Source of the DNA: Hominenteromicrobium mulieris
Lineage (GTDB): Bacteria > Bacillota > Clostridia > Oscillospirales > Acutalibacteraceae
Assembly: GCF_020687165.1 (NCBI RefSeq)
Contig: NZ_JAJEQC010000004.1
Strand: one strand, 5' to 3'
Length of the DNA stretch: 64,000 nucleotides
Shown: piece after piece, positions 60,380 to 64,000 of the stretch
Layout of the letters: every line of letters starts with the position of its first letter
How positions within the stretch are numbered: position 1 is the stretch's first letter
Notes under the pieces: generated by a model
What the model was told of the DNA's origin: nothing
Database searches by the model: none
What the model saw: the letters and a program-made list of their open reading frames with translations, nothing else
Program-made: the position numbers and the translations under genes

Positions 60380-61405
60380 TTATTGCTTGCTTTCAAAAAA
60401 CGCAACAAACCGGTTCCAGTCCTCGCGGCTGAAATAGTGCAGACCGGGACGGCGGTGATAGCCGATGCGGCCCGCGTGCAGGTTAAAATCGTAGTCTTCC
60501 GACGTTTCTTCATAGGGAAATGCCTCCTTGTCCCCCGCTGCCGCCGCATAGCAGCTCAAAAGCTCGGACGCGGGGTCTGCCCAGTCGTCGCCCGCCGCAG
60601 ACGCCACGTATACATAGCGCGGCGCAATGCTCGCGAGCAAGTAGTGCTGGTCAAACGGCAGCGCGTCCGTTTTGCCGACATACTGCCCGAACGATTCGCT
60701 GAACCAGAACGGAAACTGCCTATAAATATCGTCAAGCTGCTCGCCTTTTTTGCCGCGGAACAGCGCCGCACCGGCACAGCCGGAATCGTTCGAGTAGCCA
60801 AACGCGAAGCGGGTATCCAGCGCAGCAGTGAGCAGTGCCGTTTTGCCGAGGCGCGAATGCCCGCACACAACGGACTTTGCGCAGTCCAACCGCTCGTCGT
60901 GCTCGGCGTAATCCATGCAGCGCATCGCCGCCCACGCCCACAGTGCGATTTTACCCGCGTCATGCGGCGCGCGTTTGCCGTTTTCATACAGAACACCCGC
61001 AAGGCCGGAGGTGAAGTCGCCGTCGTCGCGCGTCACATCCTCATAGCCGAACGAAAGCACCGCAAAGCCGTTGTCGATGAGCTCCTCCGTCGGCATGTAG
61101 CGGTCCGGCACATCGCTTCTGAAATTGATGTGGACAAAAAACGGGTGCGCCCCCTCTGCGGTCGGCACAGCCAAATACACCGGGAACGCGAAATCTTTGC
61201 CGTTTACCACAACGCGAAACGTCAGCTTTTCCAGCGTCGCCTTGCCCGCGCAGAAATTATCCGCAACGCCGGGCTCCGCTTCCCAAACGAACGATTCCGG
61301 CGCCTTCGGCAAGCAGCCGTATTCCTCCCGCTGCAAAAGCTCCAACATCTCCGCGCGTGATTTTAAACGCGGCACATTCCTCTTTTTCAGTTCATCCAAA
61401 AACAT
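60380..61405 (-). CDS. CE15-like glucuronoyl / xylan esterase
   Basis: A 341-residue alpha/beta hydrolase. The nucleophile Ser is in CGHSRLGKTALLTAALDTR near 186-204, with SNDSGCAGAALFRGKKGE near 211-228 and the late His in YHRRPGLHYFSRED near 318-331. This matches bacterial carbohydrate esterase family 15 (4-O-methyl-glucuronoyl methylesterases) and related acetyl-xylan esterases. There is no signal peptide, so it acts inside the cell, perhaps on imported xylan fragments. Assignment to CE15 is by motif. Confidence 0.72.
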   Translation of the reverse strand: MFLDELKKRNVPRLKSRAEMLELLQREEYGCLPKAPESFVWEAEPGVADNFCAGKATLEKLTFRVVVNGKDFAFPVYLAVPTAEGAHPFFVHINFRSDVPDRYMPTEELIDNGFAVLSFGYEDVTRDDGDFTSGLAGVLYENGKRAPHDAGKIALWAWAAMRCMDYAEHDERLDCAKSVVCGHSRLGKTALLTAALDTRFAFGYSNDSGCAGAALFRGKKGEQLDDIYRQFPFWFSESFGQYVGKTDALPFDQHYLLASIAPRYVYVASAAGDDWADPASELLSCYAAAAGDKEAFPYEETSEDYDFNLHAGRIGYHRRPGLHYFSREDWNRFVAFFESKQ

Positions 61406-61472
61406 ACAAACGCCCCCTTTATGCGGTTATTGTAGCCGTCCTTTTAGGCATTTGTCAATCTTCAAAACCACC

Positions 61473-61510
61473 AAAAAAGCTGTCCTCTCTTTGTCAGAGA
61501 AGACAGCTTC
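61473..61510 (-). terminator. Terminator of the ABC exporter operon
   Basis: On the minus strand AAGCTGTC and GACAGCTT with TCTCT / AGAGA inside, followed by TTTTTT. Confidence 0.8.
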
Positions 61511-61529
61511 GTTTTGTTTTACAGGCGTT

Positions 61530-63386
61530 TTACGCGCTTTCCTCTGCGTGCTCGAACTGGCTGTTGTAGAGGTTGGCGTAGAAGCCGTTTTTTGCGAGCA
61601 ATTCTTCATGCGTGCCCTGCTCCACGATGTCGCCGTCCTTCATGCAGAGGATGAGGTCAGCATTGCGGATTGTCGAGAGGCGGTGCGCGATGATAAAGCT
61701 TGTGCGGCCGCGCATCAGGTTATCCATCGCAGTCTGGATGGAAAGCTCGGTGCGCGTATCGACGGAGCTTGTCGCTTCGTCAAGGATCATGATGCGGCTG
61801 TCGGACAAAATCGCACGGGCGATGGTGAGCAGCTGCTTTTGTCCCTGCGAGACATTCGTCGCTTCTTCATTGAGGATCGTGTTGTAGCCGTCCGGCAACG
61901 TGCGCACAAAGTGGTCAACCTGCGCCGCTTTTGCCGCCTGAATGACCTCCTCGTCCGTCGCGTCCAAGCGGCCGTAACGGATGTTCTCCATGATGGTGCC
62001 GCTGTAAAGCCACGTGTCCTGCAGAACCATGCCGAATTCTTTTCTGAGGTCGCCGCGGGCAAACTCCGTGATGTCCTTGCCGTCAAGGTAAATTCTGCCG
62101 GATTTTAAATCATGGAAGCGCATGAGAAGCTTTACCATAGTCGTTTTGCCTGCACCCGTCGGGCCGACAATAGCGATCTTCTGGCCCGCTTTCACATCGG
62201 CGGAGAAATCGTGGATGACAGTCTCATCGGTGTCTTCGTAACCGAAGCAAACATGGTCAAAGCGGATGTCGCCGCGGATATTGCTGTTTTCCACGGTGTA
62301 TTTCGGTGTTTTTTCGACGATCTCAGGCTCATCAAGGAAATTGAAAATGCGCTCTGCCGCCGCCATGGTGCGCTGTACCTGACTTGAGATGCTTGCCATC
62401 TGGGTGATGGGCTGCGTGAAACTGCGCAGATACTGGATGAACGCCTGAATACCGCCGATGGTCATGCTGCCGCCTGCCGCCATAGATGCGCCCAAAATGC
62501 ACACCACAACGTAGCCGAGATTGCCCACAAAGCCCATGATCGGCTGCATCAGGCCGGAGAGGAACTCCGACTTCCAGCCCGCGTTATAGAGCTTTTCGTT
62601 TTCGCACTCGAATTTCTCCATGGAGCGCGCTTCGCCGTTAAACGCCTTCACGACGACGTGCCCGCCGTACATTTCCTCCACGTGACCGTTCACCGCGCCG
62701 AGGTATTCCTGTTGGCCGACGAAATATTTCTGCGAGGATTTCACAATGCGTCCGACAAGCAGCAAAGAAATCGGGACGATGCACAGTGCGACAAGCGTCA
62801 ACTGCCAGCTGATGGAAAGCATCATAATAAGCACACCGATGATGGAGCACACAGACGTGATAAGCTGCGTGATGCTCTGGTTAAGACTCTGGCTGAGCGT
62901 ATCAACATCGTTCGTGATGCGGGAAAGCACGTCACCCTGACTCGTTTTGTGAAAATACGAGACGGGCAGGCGGTCGATTTTCTCCATAATGGCACGCCGC
63001 ATGTTGTACGAGACCTTCGCCGAAACGCCGGACATCGTAAATCCCTGAATGTAGGAGAACAGCGCGCTCAACGCATATAACCCCACAAGGAACAGTAAAA
63101 CTTTCGCAATATAGCCAAAGTCAATGCCCTCCGCAGCGCCGGTGATGATGCGCATCAAACCGGCCGTCAGCTCATCGGTCGCTTTTGCGAGGATCTTCGG
63201 GCCGACGATCGTGAACACGGTGGAAAGCGCCGCGAAAATGACGACGATGAGTATTTTAAACTTAAACGGGGAAAGATACGAAATAAGCTTTTTAAAGCTG
63301 CCTTTGAAGTCCTTGGCTTTTTCGGTGGGCATCATGCCTCTGCCGGGCCCGTGCGGACGCGGTGCGTTTCTTTTCGGTTCGCTCAT
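61530..63386 (-). CDS. ABC exporter half-transporter (permease-ATPase fusion), consensus subunit
   Basis: A 618-residue half-transporter with six membrane helices (about 40-330) and an ATPase domain: Walker A GPTGAGKTTMVKLL near 399-412, signature VSQGQKQL near 501 and Walker B MILDEATSSVD near 523-533 with catalytic Glu. ATG 63386 follows AAAGGAGG and overlaps the stop of the upstream subunit. Together they form a heterodimeric multidrug-type exporter. Confidence 0.9.
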   Translation of the reverse strand: MSEPKRNAPRPHGPGRGMMPTEKAKDFKGSFKKLISYLSPFKFKILIVVIFAALSTVFTIVGPKILAKATDELTAGLMRIITGAAEGIDFGYIAKVLLFLVGLYALSALFSYIQGFTMSGVSAKVSYNMRRAIMEKIDRLPVSYFHKTSQGDVLSRITNDVDTLSQSLNQSITQLITSVCSIIGVLIMMLSISWQLTLVALCIVPISLLLVGRIVKSSQKYFVGQQEYLGAVNGHVEEMYGGHVVVKAFNGEARSMEKFECENEKLYNAGWKSEFLSGLMQPIMGFVGNLGYVVVCILGASMAAGGSMTIGGIQAFIQYLRSFTQPITQMASISSQVQRTMAAAERIFNFLDEPEIVEKTPKYTVENSNIRGDIRFDHVCFGYEDTDETVIHDFSADVKAGQKIAIVGPTGAGKTTMVKLLMRFHDLKSGRIYLDGKDITEFARGDLRKEFGMVLQDTWLYSGTIMENIRYGRLDATDEEVIQAAKAAQVDHFVRTLPDGYNTILNEEATNVSQGQKQLLTIARAILSDSRIMILDEATSSVDTRTELSIQTAMDNLMRGRTSFIIAHRLSTIRNADLILCMKDGDIVEQGTHEELLAKNGFYANLYNSQFEHAEESA

Positions 63387-64000
63387 GCCAATTCCTCCTT
63401 TGAAAGCTGACTTTCCGCAATCTCGCGGTATTCCGGGCACGTTTTCAAAAGCTCTTTGTGCGTGCCCTTGCCGACGATTTTGCCTTCATCCAGCACTATG
63501 ATCTGCTCGGCGTTCATGATGGTGGAAACGCGCTGCGCGACGATGAGCACGACAGCGTTTTCCGTGTATTTCGTCAGCGCACGGCGCAGCTTTGCATCCG
63601 TTTTGAAATCGAGCGCGGAGAAGCTATCGTCGAAAATATACACCGGCGCTTTTTTCACGAGCGCACGGGCAATGGCAAGACGCTGCTTCTGGCCGCCGGA
63701 AACGTTGCTGCCGCCCTGCGCGATGGAGCTTTCCACACCGTTCGGCAATTCGCTGACAAATTCCGTAGCCTGTGCGCAATCGAGCGCTGCCAGCACCTCG
63801 TTCACATCGGCGTCTTCCTTGCCGTACTTGATGTTGGAATCGATTGTGCCGGAGAACAGCATGGCCTTCTGCGGCACGTAGCCGATGTTATCGCGCAGTT
63901 CCTTTTGCGAAAGCGTGCGGATATCCTTGCCGTTCAGGTAAACTGCGCCGCCGGTGACATCGTAAAAACGCGGGATGAGGTTGATGAGCGTCGATTTTCC
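63383..64000 (-). CDS. ABC exporter subunit with degenerate ATP site (partial, cut by window end)
   Basis: Only the C-terminal ATPase part lies in the window (about 205 codons); the gene continues beyond 64000. Walker A is at the very edge (GKSTLINLIPRFYDV), the signature is VSGGQKQRL, and Walker B is VYIFDDSFSALDFKTD. Here the usual catalytic Glu is Asp, the mark of the degenerate-site partner in heterodimeric exporters (TM287/288, BmrC/D type). The stop overlaps the next subunit's ATG. Confidence 0.9.
   Translation of the reverse strand, partial: GKSTLINLIPRFYDVTGGAVYLNGKDIRTLSQKELRDNIGYVPQKAMLFSGTIDSNIKYGKEDADVNEVLAALDCAQATEFVSELPNGVESSIAQGGSNVSGGQKQRLAIARALVKKAPVYIFDDSFSALDFKTDAKLRRALTKYTENAVVLIVAQRVSTIMNAEQIIVLDEGKIVGKGTHKELLKTCPEYREIAESQLSKEELA

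Overview
The window looks like the chromosome of an anaerobic, spore-forming Gram-positive Clostridia bacterium, probably of the Oscillospirales/Ruminococcaceae type. It carries spore genes (cotJA, cotJB, a broken cotJC, an alpha/beta-type SASP and a BofC-like gene), a T-box leader, a feoA-feoA-feoB iron locus, TTGACA/TATAAT promoters, AGGAGG ribosome sites and many strong intrinsic terminators. Most core genes are GC-rich; the left end is patchier and partly AT-rich. The species is not identified.

1-20.0 kb is an accessory island. It opens with a decayed conjugative-element module (3'-truncated VirD4 coupling ATPase, PcfB, ArdA antirestriction protein, a small DUF4406/DUF7768-like protein, ParB), which carries three copies of a 20-bp dyad motif. 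Next come remnants: the C-terminal half of a DUF4143 ATPase, DUF3791, and toxin/immunity-like fragments. They are followed by an M24 peptidase homologue, an FtsX-type ABC exporter, a headless LytTR regulator and a sugar ABC transporter operon whose binding-protein gene is frameshifted. A 382-bp direct repeat (5517-5898 and 17788-18169) brackets about 12 kb. The island ends in a large serine recombinase whose last 11-12 codons run into cotJC: the cotJAB genes are intact but cotJC keeps only its first ~62 codons. This resembles the recombinase elements that interrupt sporulation genes and are excised in the mother cell (the sigK skin element), and it is the most interesting feature here.

20.6-31 kb holds a cadherin-like surface protein, Hsp20, an FGGY sugar kinase, tRNA-Gly(CCC), a frameshifted DUF4417 gene, HD and NUDIX hydrolases, and the feo operon with a strong promoter overlapped by GGTTAG-N6-CTAACC dyads. 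31.3-35.4 kb is a T-box leader (best specifier reading ATC, Ile) upstream of a glycerol-dehydrogenase-like enzyme, a BASS transporter and an LrgA/LrgB pair. 35.5-43.4 kb holds an esterase/metallo-beta-lactamase fusion, an SGNH hydrolase, a VanH-like dehydrogenase and a threonine-pathway operon (ACT protein, hom, thrB, aspartate kinase). 43.5-53.8 kb covers cell wall, spore and methionine functions: a class A PBP, BofC-like protein, SASP, MetE-like enzyme, LysR regulator, two RNHCP zinc proteins, an NTF2-LytTR regulator, initiator tRNA and a D,D-carboxypeptidase. 53.9-64 kb holds sbcDC, an aconitase-family hydratase, a CE15-like esterase and a heterodimeric ABC exporter cut by the window end.

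A ~115-130-bp dispersed intergenic repeat occurs three times (30.3, 31.7 and 39.3 kb). Two genes (the sugar-binding protein and DUF4417) look like single-base losses in homopolymers, so real decay and sequencing error both need considering.
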